Under the pieces are notes generated by a model, which searched no databases, had not been told where the DNA came from, and worked only from the letters and a program-made list of their open reading frames with translations. Shown piece after piece: positions 21,204 to 29,004 of a DNA stretch of 64,000 nt (position 1 is its first letter; every line of letters begins with the position of its first letter). The position numbers were made by a program, and so were the translations under genes. Source of the stretch: Labrys sedimenti (lineage in GTDB: Bacteria > Pseudomonadota > Alphaproteobacteria > Rhizobiales > Labraceae); the NCBI RefSeq assembly GCF_034424805.1, contig NZ_JAXOUF010000005.1, positions 1 through 64,000 on the forward strand, given 5' to 3'.

Positions 21204-22268
21204 CTAGAGATCGGCATATTTGTCGAAATTCTTGGCATCGACCACGAAGGGACGCAGCGTGGCGACACTGTTCTCGCCGAGGGCAATCTGGCCGAGGCGG
21301 CCGGCGGTGACCAGGCTGCCAGTACCGGTGGTCATGGTGTTCCTGGCCAGCGCCGCGGCAATCTGCATGGCGGCATAGCCGATATCCACCGGATTGGCGG
21401 TCGCGAAATACTCCACCGCCTTGGCCGACATGGCGGCCTTCAGCGTGGCCGGACGGCCGAAGCCGGTAACGAAGACCTTGCCGGCAAGGCCTCTGTCCGA
21501 GACGCATTGTGCCGCCCCCACCAGCGCCGCCGGGCTGAAGACCAGCAGGCCCTTGAGGTTGGGGCGTTGCCTCAGCACGAAGTCAGCGGCGGCATAGCCG
21601 GCCTTTTCATTGTCATTGCCATAGAGCGTGTCGGCAAGCTTGAGCTTGCCATAGGCCGGCTTGAGCCATTGCTGCATGGTCTCCGAAACCAGCCCCTGCC
21701 CATCCGCGCCAGTGCGAGCACCGGCCAGGATGGCGACGTCACCGCCATCCTTGGCATCGTCGGCCAGCATCTGAAGGAAGGTCTCCGCTTTGCCGCGACT
21801 GCTGACGGGATCGACATGGGCCGTACGCGAATTGGCCGGCAAGGCCTGCTCGAAGGAAACCACCTTGATGCCGCGGATCATGGCACGCTTGCACAGCGGC
21901 GCCAGCAGGCCGGCATCAACAGGGCTGATCAGGATGGCATCGACCTTCTGCTTCACGAAGCCGTTGATGAAGAGAGCCTGTTCGCGCACCTGACGCTTTT
22001 CCGGCGCCGCCACGGCCATGTCGAGCGTGCCGATCTGCGTCGCGGCCTCCTGTGCCCCGTCGGTGCAGGCCTTGTAGAAGGGATCATCCTTGACCGGCAC
22101 GATCACCCCGACGCGCAACCTGCCCTCGGTCACCGGCAAGACCGGCGTCGGATCGGCCTTGGGCTTGGGTTTCGGACTGGGGGCCGACAAGGCTGATGAC
22201 GACATGCCGACAAGCCCCAAGCCCCCCAGCAGCGTGACGATCTGGCGGCGGTTGAAGGTATCGGTCAT
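21204..22268 (-). CDS. Second sugar ABC substrate-binding protein, Tat-exported
   Basis: A 354-residue Peripla_BP_4 protein. A Tat-type signal NRRQIVTLLGGLGLVGMSSS is followed by an unusual lysine-proline linker SPKPKPKADPTP, then the mature domain from RLRVGVIVPVKDDPFYKACT. The C-terminus (VVDAKNFDKYADL) resembles the RhaS-like protein at 17772. GGAG lies about 6 bases before ATG 22268. No permease or ATPase genes adjoin, so it may use RhaTPQ or an unlinked importer, or act as a periplasmic sensor. It sits between two FGGY kinases, suggesting a distinct pentose or deoxysugar ligand. Confidence 0.82.
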   Translation of the reverse strand: MTDTFNRRQIVTLLGGLGLVGMSSSALSAPSPKPKPKADPTPVLPVTEGRLRVGVIVPVKDDPFYKACTDGAQEAATQIGTLDMAVAAPEKRQVREQALFINGFVKQKVDAILISPVDAGLLAPLCKRAMIRGIKVVSFEQALPANSRTAHVDPVSSRGKAETFLQMLADDAKDGGDVAILAGARTGADGQGLVSETMQQWLKPAYGKLKLADTLYGNDNEKAGYAAADFVLRQRPNLKGLLVFSPAALVGAAQCVSDRGLAGKVFVTGFGRPATLKAAMSAKAVEYFATANPVDIGYAAMQIAAALARNTMTTGTGSLVTAGRLGQIALGENSVATLRPFVVDAKNFDKYADL

Positions 22269-22404
22269 GTGAACTCCGTCCGGGATGGTGCAAAAACGGC
22301 AAGTAACGCCGCGAGTTCGGCCGAACAGCCGGACAGGCAGCGAGAGCGGCCGAATCACGGCCGCGCCCATCTCATCACATGCCATGATCTTTGCAATCAC
22401 GGCG

Positions 22405-22414
22405 TTAGCGCTAA
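22405..22414. promoter_or_regulatory. LacI-type palindrome upstream of second binding protein
   Basis: TTAGCGCTAA, a perfect 10-bp palindrome with the central CG typical of LacI-family operators, lies 136 bp upstream of the binding-protein start and 12 bp beyond the kinase stop. It could control the binding protein and rhaK. The regulator is unknown; the local LacI protein has differently shaped sites at its own promoter. Confidence 0.45.
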
Positions 22415-22425
22415 ATCGCGTTGCT

Positions 22426-24042
22426 TCAGGCCATCAACTCGCGGGCCTGCCGCCCCGCGGCCTGCAAAACTTCATAGACCCTGAACTTCTTCTCGTGGAA
22501 GGCACGGATCTCACCTTGACCGGGCGCGTAGGTGGCGCCGAGCGCGGACATGCCGCTCATCGCCTCGCCCAACGTGGGATAGGCCTTGCCGGCCACGGCG
22601 CCGAGCATGGCCGCACCGAGCAGGACCGGCTCCGGCGTCTCGGCGACCGCGACCTCGATGCCGGTGGCGTCGGCGATGATCTGGCGCACCAGCGGGCTTT
22701 GGGCCGCGCCGCCCGAGATGATGATCTGCTGGAGCACGATGCCCTTGGCCGCCATGGCCTCGACGATCTGCCGCGCGCCATAGGCCAGACCGCACAGCCC
22801 TGCGACATAGAGCCTGACCAGGCTGTCGAGATCGTCTTCGAGGTCCAGCCCCGCGATTACAGCCCGGGCATCGGGGTCGGCATGGGGCGCCCGATTGCCG
22901 AGAAATTCGGGCACGACGTGAATGCTGCGTGCCAGGGTAGCATCGCCGGCGAGATTGGCCTGCGCCTCCAGCCAGGCCAGCAGAGGGCGCCCGGCGGTCT
23001 CGGCTCGCTCCATGGCCTGGGCATAGGCGGGATGCAGAGTGAGGAGATGGTCGAGCGCCGCGCCGGCTGCCGATTGCCCACCCTCGTTCAGCCAGAGGCC
23101 AGGCACCATCGCCGAGAAATAGGGGCCCCACACGCCCGGCACGAAGGCGGCCTCGCGCGTGCTCGCCATGGTGCAGGCCGAGGTGCCGAAGACATAAGCG
23201 AGGCGCGCCGTCACGTCGGCACCCTGGCCGTCCCTGCCGGCCGCGCCGACGGTGCCGATGCCGCCGGCATGGGCATCGATCAGCGAGGCACCGACGGGAA
23301 TGCCCGCCGCCAGGCCGAGATCGCCGGCAGCCGCCTCGGTCAGGCCGGAACCGAGCGGCGAACCGACATCCACGATGGTGTCGCCGATGCGGGCAAAGCC
23401 TTCATCGGCGAGCGCGCCGAGGCCGATCTTGTGGAAATAGCCGGCGTCCCAGCGCTTCTCATGCGCGAGATAGGTCCATTTGCAGGTGACGGTGCAGACC
23501 GAGCGCGACAGCGAGCCCGTGGCGCGCCAGCTCAGATAATCAGGCAGGTCGAAGAAATAACCGGCGGAGGCGAAGATCTCCGGCTTGTGTTCCCTCAGCC
23601 AGAGCAGCTTGGGCGTCTCCATCTCCGGCGAGATCACGCCGCCGACATAGCGCAGCACCTCTTCGCCGGTCTCGTTGATGCGCCGGGTCTGGTCGAGCGA
23701 ACGATGGTCCATCCACACGATGACGTTGCGATTGGGATCTTCCGACGGGCCGACCGAAAGTGGCTCGCCCAGCTTGCCCACGACCACCAGCGAGCATGTC
23801 GCATCGAAGCCGATGCCGGCGATGGCGCCGGGCTCGACCGCCGCCTCGGCCAGTGCTGCCTTCGTGGCCGTGCAGACCGCCTGCCAGATGTTCTCGGAGG
23901 ATTGCTCGACGATGTCGCCCGGCTCGTGCCAGATGGTGATCGCCTGCTTGGCCGACCCGAGCAGCTTGCCCTTGGCGTCGAACACGCCGGCCCGGGCCGA
24001 GCCCGTGCCTACGTCGACACCGATGAAATAGTGATCGCCCAT
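22426..24042 (-). CDS. FGGY-family pentulose kinase, D-ribulokinase-like
   Basis: A 538-residue FGGY kinase: YFIGVDVGTGSARAGVFDAK at the N-terminus, IAGIGFDATCSLVVV, VIVWMDHRS, TVTCKWTYLAHEKRW in the middle, and IIISGGAAQSPLVRQIIADA in the C-terminal ATPase domain. Length and the VWMDHRS/CKWTY motifs fit the D-ribulokinase/AraB-like subgroup, which phosphorylates ribulose or related ketopentoses. It reads toward the binding protein and rhaK genes with a 157-bp gap. A combined pentose and deoxyhexose gene set is plausible. The exact substrate is not decided by sequence. Confidence 0.82.
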   Translation of the reverse strand: MGDHYFIGVDVGTGSARAGVFDAKGKLLGSAKQAITIWHEPGDIVEQSSENIWQAVCTATKAALAEAAVEPGAIAGIGFDATCSLVVVGKLGEPLSVGPSEDPNRNVIVWMDHRSLDQTRRINETGEEVLRYVGGVISPEMETPKLLWLREHKPEIFASAGYFFDLPDYLSWRATGSLSRSVCTVTCKWTYLAHEKRWDAGYFHKIGLGALADEGFARIGDTIVDVGSPLGSGLTEAAAGDLGLAAGIPVGASLIDAHAGGIGTVGAAGRDGQGADVTARLAYVFGTSACTMASTREAAFVPGVWGPYFSAMVPGLWLNEGGQSAAGAALDHLLTLHPAYAQAMERAETAGRPLLAWLEAQANLAGDATLARSIHVVPEFLGNRAPHADPDARAVIAGLDLEDDLDSLVRLYVAGLCGLAYGARQIVEAMAAKGIVLQQIIISGGAAQSPLVRQIIADATGIEVAVAETPEPVLLGAAMLGAVAGKAYPTLGEAMSGMSALGATYAPGQGEIRAFHEKKFRVYEVLQAAGRQARELMA

Positions 24043-24352
24043 CTCGCGGTTCGCTCCCGGATATGCTGCAGCCTTCCGCTGCTCAGAGCCTTCAGCTTAA
24101 AGGGGCGCCCCGGCTTGGCAACCTCGATTGGCAGGCAGAGCTGATACGAATTTCACCCGCGCAATCGCTTTTCGGGCGGAACACTAAAGCGTCTTCCAGA
24201 AAAGCTGATAGTTTTTCGATTAAGAAAACGCGTCAAAACAATTCGTTAGAGAGAAAGTGCGAATGCATGGTCGCGAATGGCTCGCCACAGGCGATTGCCT
24301 TTCGATCAACGACGAGCGTTCCCACCGCGCTGCCGGCGTTTGGCAACCACCG
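24043..24352. repeat. 310-bp gap: module-edge repeat copy A plus diverged intergenic repeat
   Basis: No gene is seen. At 24115-24159 is TTGGCAACCTCGAT, followed 31 bases on by sequence including CTGATACGAATTTC; a copy with 36 of 45 identical bases lies at 28023-28067. The pair flanks the LacI/PhyH/MFS module in direct orientation. At 24190-24262 lies a relative of the 21130-21203 repeat. The ribulokinase promoter must also be here. Confidence 0.55.
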
Positions 24353-25381
24353 CTACGCCGAACTGCGGCGCACCACTTCAAAACCGATATCGACGATCCC
24401 CACGGGAACCGTCTCTTTGCGTATGCGCGCCAGTACCAATTCGCCGGCGCGCGTTCCAATGTCACGCCCGGCGATGCGTATCGTCGTGAGATCAAGGCCA
24501 CTCGGCTGGGCGATCGCAAAATCGCCGAAGCCGGCGACGGCGAGCGCTTGCGGTGTCTCGATGCCCCGCCGCTGTGCGGCCAGCAGCACACCGGCAGCGA
24601 TGGCATCAAGCGAGCAAAACACGGCATCCGTATCGGGAAAACGGGCCAGCAGTTCATCAAGGAGCGCCGGACCGCTTTCCATGCCGGCGACCACAGCCGC
24701 TACGGCAATTTCGCGCGGCGCCATGCCCAGAGCCGCCAGTGCGGTGCGATAGCCCTCGCGCCGCTGCAGGCCGCGCCGATCCTTCTCGTCACCGGGACCG
24801 ATGAAACCGATGCGTCGATAACCATAGCCGTGCAGCGCCATCGTCATCGCGCGACCAGCAGCCGGATTGTCGAAGCCGACCGCCATGTCGACCGGTTCGG
24901 CCGGCAGTTCCCAGGTCTCGACGACGGGCACGCCGGCCGTGCTCAGCAAGCGGCGCGCGCGGGGCGTATGCAGCGTGCCGGTCAACACGACTCCATCAGG
25001 ACGGCGGCCGAGGATCGCACGCAGCAAACGCTCCTCGTCGGTCGCCGAATAATCCGACGAGCCGAGCAGAATGGAAAAACCAGCCGCTTCGACGCACCGT
25101 GTGAGGCCGGCAATGGTCTGTGAGAAAATCGCGTTCTCGAACGTCGAGACCACCGCGGCGATCAATCCGCTCCGCCGTGCAGCAAGACTGCCGGCCAGGA
25201 GGTCTGGCACATAGTCCAATTCGGCCATCGCCGCTTCGATGCGAGCCCGCGTTGCTACGGCAACAAGCTCGGGCGTGCGCAGCGCGCGCGACACGGTCAT
25301 CTGCGAAACGCCGGCGCGTTCCGCCACATCGTCCATGCGGAGCCGGCGGTCTGTTTTGGGCTGTGATCTGGGGGCTGCCAT
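24353..25381 (-). CDS. LacI-family transcriptional regulator
   Basis: A 342-residue repressor. The N-terminal HTH (residues about 13-40) is RMDDVAERAGVSQMTVSRAL, and the hinge helix lies in YVPDLLAGSLAARRSGLIAA. The effector domain resembles GntR-type LacI proteins (VVETWELPAEPVDMAVGFDN). It is divergent from the dioxygenase-like gene. The 193-bp gap contains three tandem LacI-type dyads, so autogenous and divergent control is likely. The effector is probably the substrate or product of the dioxygenase/MFS pair. Confidence 0.92.
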   Translation of the reverse strand: MAAPRSQPKTDRRLRMDDVAERAGVSQMTVSRALRTPELVAVATRARIEAAMAELDYVPDLLAGSLAARRSGLIAAVVSTFENAIFSQTIAGLTRCVEAAGFSILLGSSDYSATDEERLLRAILGRRPDGVVLTGTLHTPRARRLLSTAGVPVVETWELPAEPVDMAVGFDNPAAGRAMTMALHGYGYRRIGFIGPGDEKDRRGLQRREGYRTALAALGMAPREIAVAAVVAGMESGPALLDELLARFPDTDAVFCSLDAIAAGVLLAAQRRGIETPQALAVAGFGDFAIAQPSGLDLTTIRIAGRDIGTRAGELVLARIRKETVPVGIVDIGFEVVRRSSA

Positions 25382-25472
25382 GCGCCTTTATTCACTTCAT
25401 CCGGTTCGGCGCATCGTCGCGCAAAAGGCCGACTTCGCCTCGTATTATTTTTTTCCGCACAACTCAATGCAC

Positions 25473-25529
25473 TTGACTCTCGGTCATGTTATCGCAAACA
25501 TGTTTGCGCAATCATGTTTACGCAAACAG
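25473..25529 (+). promoter_or_regulatory. Promoter and three tandem LacI-type operators
   Basis: A -35-like TTGACT (25473-25478) is followed by three 16-bp dyads, each overlapping the next by 2 bp: ATGTTATCGCAAACAT (25486-25501), ATGTTTGCGCAATCAT (25500-25515) and ATGTTTACGCAAACAG (25514-25529). The period is exactly 14 bp. The span 25493-25508 (CGCAAACATGTTTGCG) is also a perfect palindrome across the junction. The array covers the likely -10 and transcription start of the downstream gene, as expected for repression. Confidence 0.75.
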
Positions 25530-25574
25530 ACATTCGCCGTTCAAGCAAGAAACGCCATGTCTGAAGGAGGAAAA

Positions 25575-26495
25575 ATGCTCAGTGAAGCCCAGATCCAGGC
25601 TTATCACGACGATGGCTACATCCTTGTCGAGGATGTCGTCACGGGTAAGGAACTCGAAGAACTGCGACGTTTGACCTACGAAAAGATCGATCAATCGCGG
25701 GCCGTATCAGCAAGCGACGAGGTGTTCGACCTCGACGACGGGCACTCGAAAGACAACCCGAAGTTGACACGCATCAAGATGCCGCACATTCAGATGCCTG
25801 CGTTCTGGGACGTGTTGAAATCCAGCAAATTCCGGTCGGTGCTGGAAGCCCTTCTTGGTCCGGCGGTGCGCTTGCAGACTTCGAAGCTCAATACGAAGGC
25901 ACCGGGCGGCGGAGCCGCCGTCGAATGGCACCAGGACTGGGCGTTCTATCCGCACACCAATGATGACGTGCTTGCGATCGGCCTCATGCTTGAGGACGTC
26001 GAGGAGGAAAGCGGTCCGCTGCTCGTCATACCGGGCACGCATAAGGGTCCGGTGCTCAGTCACTTCGTCAACGGCGTATTCGCCGGCGCGATCGATCCAG
26101 GCGATCCGCTGTTCGAGAAGGACAAGATCGTCACGCTGACCGGCAAGGCCGGCTCGATGACGGTACATCATTGCCGCACATTGCACGGGTCTGCGCCGAA
26201 CGTGTCGAACCGCGCGCGTCTCATCTGTTTCTATGAGATGTGCGCGGCAGATGCCTGGCCACTTGCGGGCGGCGCGGGCGCCTTCCTCAACATGAATCAG
26301 CGCCAGGTCTATGACACGGTACAAAGCCGGATCATCTTCGGCGAGCAGACGATGCGCCCGCGCCTGAAAGACGTGCCGGTGCTCCTGCCCTTGCCGCCGG
26401 CGCCGGACGCGACCTCGATCTTCAAGACACAAAAGAGCGCGGGCGCGGTCAGCGCCTTCGCCAAGGCCGATCAGAAGGCCGGGCGCGCGGCCTAG
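25575..26495 (+). CDS. Phytanoyl-CoA dioxygenase (PhyH) family protein
   Basis: A 306-residue Fe(II)/2-oxoglutarate-dependent oxygenase. The 2-His-1-Asp iron site is visible as VEWHQDWAF (His119, Asp121) and TLHGSAPN (His204); a 2-oxoglutarate-binding arginine follows in SNRARLICFY. The protein begins MLSEAQIQAYHDDGYILVED, typical of PhyH. AAGGAGG stands 5-6 bases before ATG 25575. An MHS-type transporter follows 92 bp downstream and a LacI regulator is divergent. Bacterial PhyH proteins hydroxylate varied small molecules; the substrate here is unknown and is probably imported by the transporter. Confidence 0.88.
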   Translation: MLSEAQIQAYHDDGYILVEDVVTGKELEELRRLTYEKIDQSRAVSASDEVFDLDDGHSKDNPKLTRIKMPHIQMPAFWDVLKSSKFRSVLEALLGPAVRLQTSKLNTKAPGGGAAVEWHQDWAFYPHTNDDVLAIGLMLEDVEEESGPLLVIPGTHKGPVLSHFVNGVFAGAIDPGDPLFEKDKIVTLTGKAGSMTVHHCRTLHGSAPNVSNRARLICFYEMCAADAWPLAGGAGAFLNMNQRQVYDTVQSRIIFGEQTMRPRLKDVPVLLPLPPAPDATSIFKTQKSAGAVSAFAKADQKAGRAA

Positions 26496-26587
26496 CCGCG
26501 CCGCTTGCGAGCGCGCAAAGCGCAGCCGGCGTCCAACGAGGCGCCGGTCATTCGATACAAAACAAATGCCTCCGGGGAGGATCCTCT

Positions 26588-27925
26588 ATGCCAAAAGCTG
26601 CGATGGAAATGCATCCACGCAAGGTCATCGTCGCGTCTTGCGTCGGCTCTGCACTCGAATGGTACGACTTCTTCATCTATGCGACGGCCGCCGGTCTCGT
26701 GTTCGGCAAGCTGTTTTTCGCCGATTTCGGTGGTAAGGGCACGCTGATCGCCCTCGCAACGTTCGGCGTCGGCTTCATCGCCCGCCCTTTCGGCGGCCTG
26801 TTCTTCGGCTATCTCGGCGACCGCATCGGCCGCAAGCCGGTGCTGCTGATCACCTTGATGATAGTCGGCATCGGCACAGTCCTCATCGGCCTGTTACCGA
26901 CTTACGACCAAATCGGTATCTGGGCGCCAATCCTGCTCGTCGCGATGCGCCTGATGCAGGGTTTCGGCGCGGGTGCCGAGTATACGGGCGCCGTGATCCT
27001 GCTCGCCGAATATGCGCCAATCGGCAAGCGCGGCTTCTGGTGCTCATTTGCGCCCGCCGGAGTCGGCCTCGGCATGATGTTGGCATCGAGCGCGTTCTGG
27101 CTCGTCTCGCAACTGCCGCAAGAGCAATTCATGGACTGGGGCTGGCGCCTGCCATTCCTGGCCAGCATCGTCATCGTCGCGTTCGGCTTGTTCGTGCGCT
27201 ACCGTATCGATGAAACACCGGTGTTCGAGACGATTGCCGCCGAGCCGGAAAAGAAATCGAAAAATCCGATCGTCGAGTCCCTGACGAAGCAACCGCGCAA
27301 TTTCTTCGTCGTTCTCGGCGCGCGTCTTGCCGAGAACGGCTTTGGCTATTTATTCCCGGTATTCGGGCTTAGCTACGCGGTGAACACGCTCGAGTTCCCC
27401 AAGGATCAATCATTGTTCGTGCTGATGACCAGCTATGTCGTGCAGGTAGCGTGCGTGATCGGCTTCGCCGCGCTGTCGGATCGCATCGGCCGACGGCCGG
27501 TCTACATCGCCGGCGCGTTGTTTGGATGTCTCATCGCGTTCCCGTTTTTCTGGCTTCTCGAGTCGAAATCGTTCCTGGCTTCGATCGCCGCGTTCTGGCT
27601 GGCGCAGATAGCGGTCGGTATGATGTTCGGCGTACAGGCTGCATATTTCTCCGAACTTTTCGGGCCGGCGCGCCGCTTCTCGGGTTTCGCTTTCGCGCGC
27701 GAGCTCGGGTCGCTTCTCGCCGGCGGCCCAGCACCCGCATTGGCGACCTTGATGGTGTCGTGGGCTTCAGGCTCATCGTGGCCGGTAGCGCTCTATTCAA
27801 TCTTCCTCGGCCTCTGCACGGCCTATGCCGTATGGATGGGTCCGGAAACCTATCGGGACGACATCGCAGTCGATCAGCTTGAGAGCGTCGCCACAACTCT
27901 GCGGGCGCGGGCACAAGTTGCGTAG
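26588..27925 (+). CDS. MFS transporter, metabolite:H+ symporter (MHS) family
   Basis: A 445-residue 12-helix permease. VASCVGSALEWYDFFIYATA is the MHS N-terminal signature, and GVGFIARPFGGLFFGYLGDR then IGRKPVLL form the MFS loop 2-3 motif. MRLMQGFGAGAEYTGAVILL is also diagnostic. GGGAGG precedes ATG 26588. MHS members import dicarboxylates, shikimate, betaine or aromatic acids with protons. Co-transcription with the PhyH gene suggests it brings in that enzyme's substrate. Codon use in this two-gene unit looks a little less GC-biased than in neighbours. Confidence 0.9.
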   Translation: MPKAAMEMHPRKVIVASCVGSALEWYDFFIYATAAGLVFGKLFFADFGGKGTLIALATFGVGFIARPFGGLFFGYLGDRIGRKPVLLITLMIVGIGTVLIGLLPTYDQIGIWAPILLVAMRLMQGFGAGAEYTGAVILLAEYAPIGKRGFWCSFAPAGVGLGMMLASSAFWLVSQLPQEQFMDWGWRLPFLASIVIVAFGLFVRYRIDETPVFETIAAEPEKKSKNPIVESLTKQPRNFFVVLGARLAENGFGYLFPVFGLSYAVNTLEFPKDQSLFVLMTSYVVQVACVIGFAALSDRIGRRPVYIAGALFGCLIAFPFFWLLESKSFLASIAAFWLAQIAVGMMFGVQAAYFSELFGPARRFSGFAFARELGSLLAGGPAPALATLMVSWASGSSWPVALYSIFLGLCTAYAVWMGPETYRDDIAVDQLESVATTLRARAQVA

Positions 27926-27956
27926 CGAGGAATAGGAACGAGAAGAATAACAAAAA

Positions 27957-27980
27957 CCGAGTTCGCAAGCGCGAACTCGG
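27957..27980 (-). terminator. Rho-independent terminator for rhaR (minus strand)
   Basis: CCGAGTTCGC-AAGC-GCGAACTCGG is a perfect 10-bp stem with a 4-base loop. Read on the minus strand it is followed directly by TTTTTGTTATT, a proper U-run, so it ends rhaR transcription. On the plus strand it may also slow read-through from the MFS gene. Confidence 0.85.
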
Positions 27981-28022
27981 CATCGCGGGCTTCGTTGCGA
28001 TCGAGCACGCGAAGCGGCTCGT

Positions 28023-28067
28023 TTGGCAACCTCGATCAGCGGACCGAACTGATAGGAATTTCGCCAG
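28023..28067. repeat. Module-edge repeat copy B
   Basis: TTGGCAACCTCGAT, with CTGATAGGAATTTC further on, matches 24115-24159 in 36 of 45 positions in the same orientation. The pair brackets the LacI, PhyH-like and MFS genes. Confidence 0.55.
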
Positions 28068-28078
28068 AAGACTTGTCG

Positions 28079-28858
28079 TCAACCTGCCACACGAACCACC
28101 TCGACCTCGACGCCATTCTCCTCCAGCATGTCGCGGGCAGCGGGCGGAATGCCGTCATCGGTGATCAGCCGGCGGATACGCGACAGCGGCGCGACGGCCA
28201 TCGAGCCGCGCGGCTCGAATTTCGAGGAATCCACCAGGACGACGAGATCGGCCGCACGATTGAGCAGCTTGGCTTCGGCCCGCGCGATCAGCGGATCGCT
28301 CTCGATCAGGCCGAGCGGACCGATGGAGGCCGCGCTCATGAACATTTTCGACGCCGTGTAATGCTGGATCGAATCCTCGTCGAAGGGCGAGAGGATCAGG
28401 CTCTGATCGCGATAGATCTCGCCACCGGGCAGGATGATGCGATTGTCGCTCTCCTGCATCAACGCCGCGGCGATCGGGAAGGAATTGGTCAGGATCTGTA
28501 GGCGGGAGGCCCGCAGGAACTCGACCATGTGGAAGGTGGTCGACCCACCATTGATGATGACGGATTCGCCGTCGCGGCACAGCGCCGCCGCACGTTCGGC
28601 GATCGCTCGCTTGCGCACGGCGTTGAGGGCCTGACTGACACCGAAACGCTGTGCCTCGAGCTTGGCGCCTTCCGGCGAGGCCAGGGCGCGGACGCCGCCA
28701 TGCATGCGCTGCACCATGCCTTGCGCGGCCAGATGGGTGAGATCGCGGCGAATGGTTGCGGGTGAGGCCCTGGTGACGACGGCAAGCTCGCGCGCCGAGA
28801 TCACCGAGCGCTCCCCAACCAGCCTGACGATGGCCTGCCAACGTTCCTGTTCGTGCAT
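28079..28858 (-). CDS. rhaR: DeoR-family regulator, RhaR-like
   Basis: A 259-residue regulator. The N-terminal HTH (about 20-42) reads SARELAVVTRASPATIRRDL, followed by MVQRMHGGVRAL. The C-terminal DeoR sensor domain contains INGGSTTFHMVEFL, NRIILPGGEIYRDQSLIL, and DLVVLVDSSKFEPRGSM. GGAGGGGG precedes ATG 28858. It is divergent from rhaD; in rhizobia RhaR is the DeoR repressor of the rha operons. Five copies of RTGAGCGA in the intergenic gap are likely its binding sites. A clear terminator lies 99 bp downstream. Confidence 0.87.
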   Translation of the reverse strand: MHEQERWQAIVRLVGERSVISARELAVVTRASPATIRRDLTHLAAQGMVQRMHGGVRALASPEGAKLEAQRFGVSQALNAVRKRAIAERAAALCRDGESVIINGGSTTFHMVEFLRASRLQILTNSFPIAAALMQESDNRIILPGGEIYRDQSLILSPFDEDSIQHYTASKMFMSAASIGPLGLIESDPLIARAEAKLLNRAADLVVLVDSSKFEPRGSMAVAPLSRIRRLITDDGIPPAARDMLEENGVEVEVVRVAG

Positions 28859-28867
28859 GCCCCCTCC

Positions 28868-28981
28868 ATTCGCTCATAAACTCGCTCATTCGCTCATGCA
28901 TGTCAACGAAACGCATAGTTTGTTGCATTGAACGACAAAATATGCGCATTAAGTGAGCGAGAATGATTGACCGTGAGCGAG
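28868..28981. promoter_or_regulatory. RhaR operator cluster (RTGAGCGA repeats) between rhaR and rhaD
   Basis: CGCTCA occurs at 28871, 28883 and 28891 (minus-strand TGAGCG) next to rhaR. TGAGCG occurs at 28954 and 28974 next to rhaD. All five share an adjacent A, giving TGAGCGA. The two groups face each other across an AT-rich core containing TATGCGCATT and TTGCATTGAAC. Opposed repeated half-sites are usual for DeoR-family operators with looping. Binding by RhaR is inferred. Confidence 0.65.
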
Positions 28982-29004
28982 AGCGTTCATAAGGTCCGGG
29001 AACA

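Noticed and set aside
25485..25529. Tandem 14-bp repeats considered as a CRISPR-like or iteron array
   Set aside because: Only three units, no spacers and no cas or rep genes; they fit LacI operators of the adjacent regulator.
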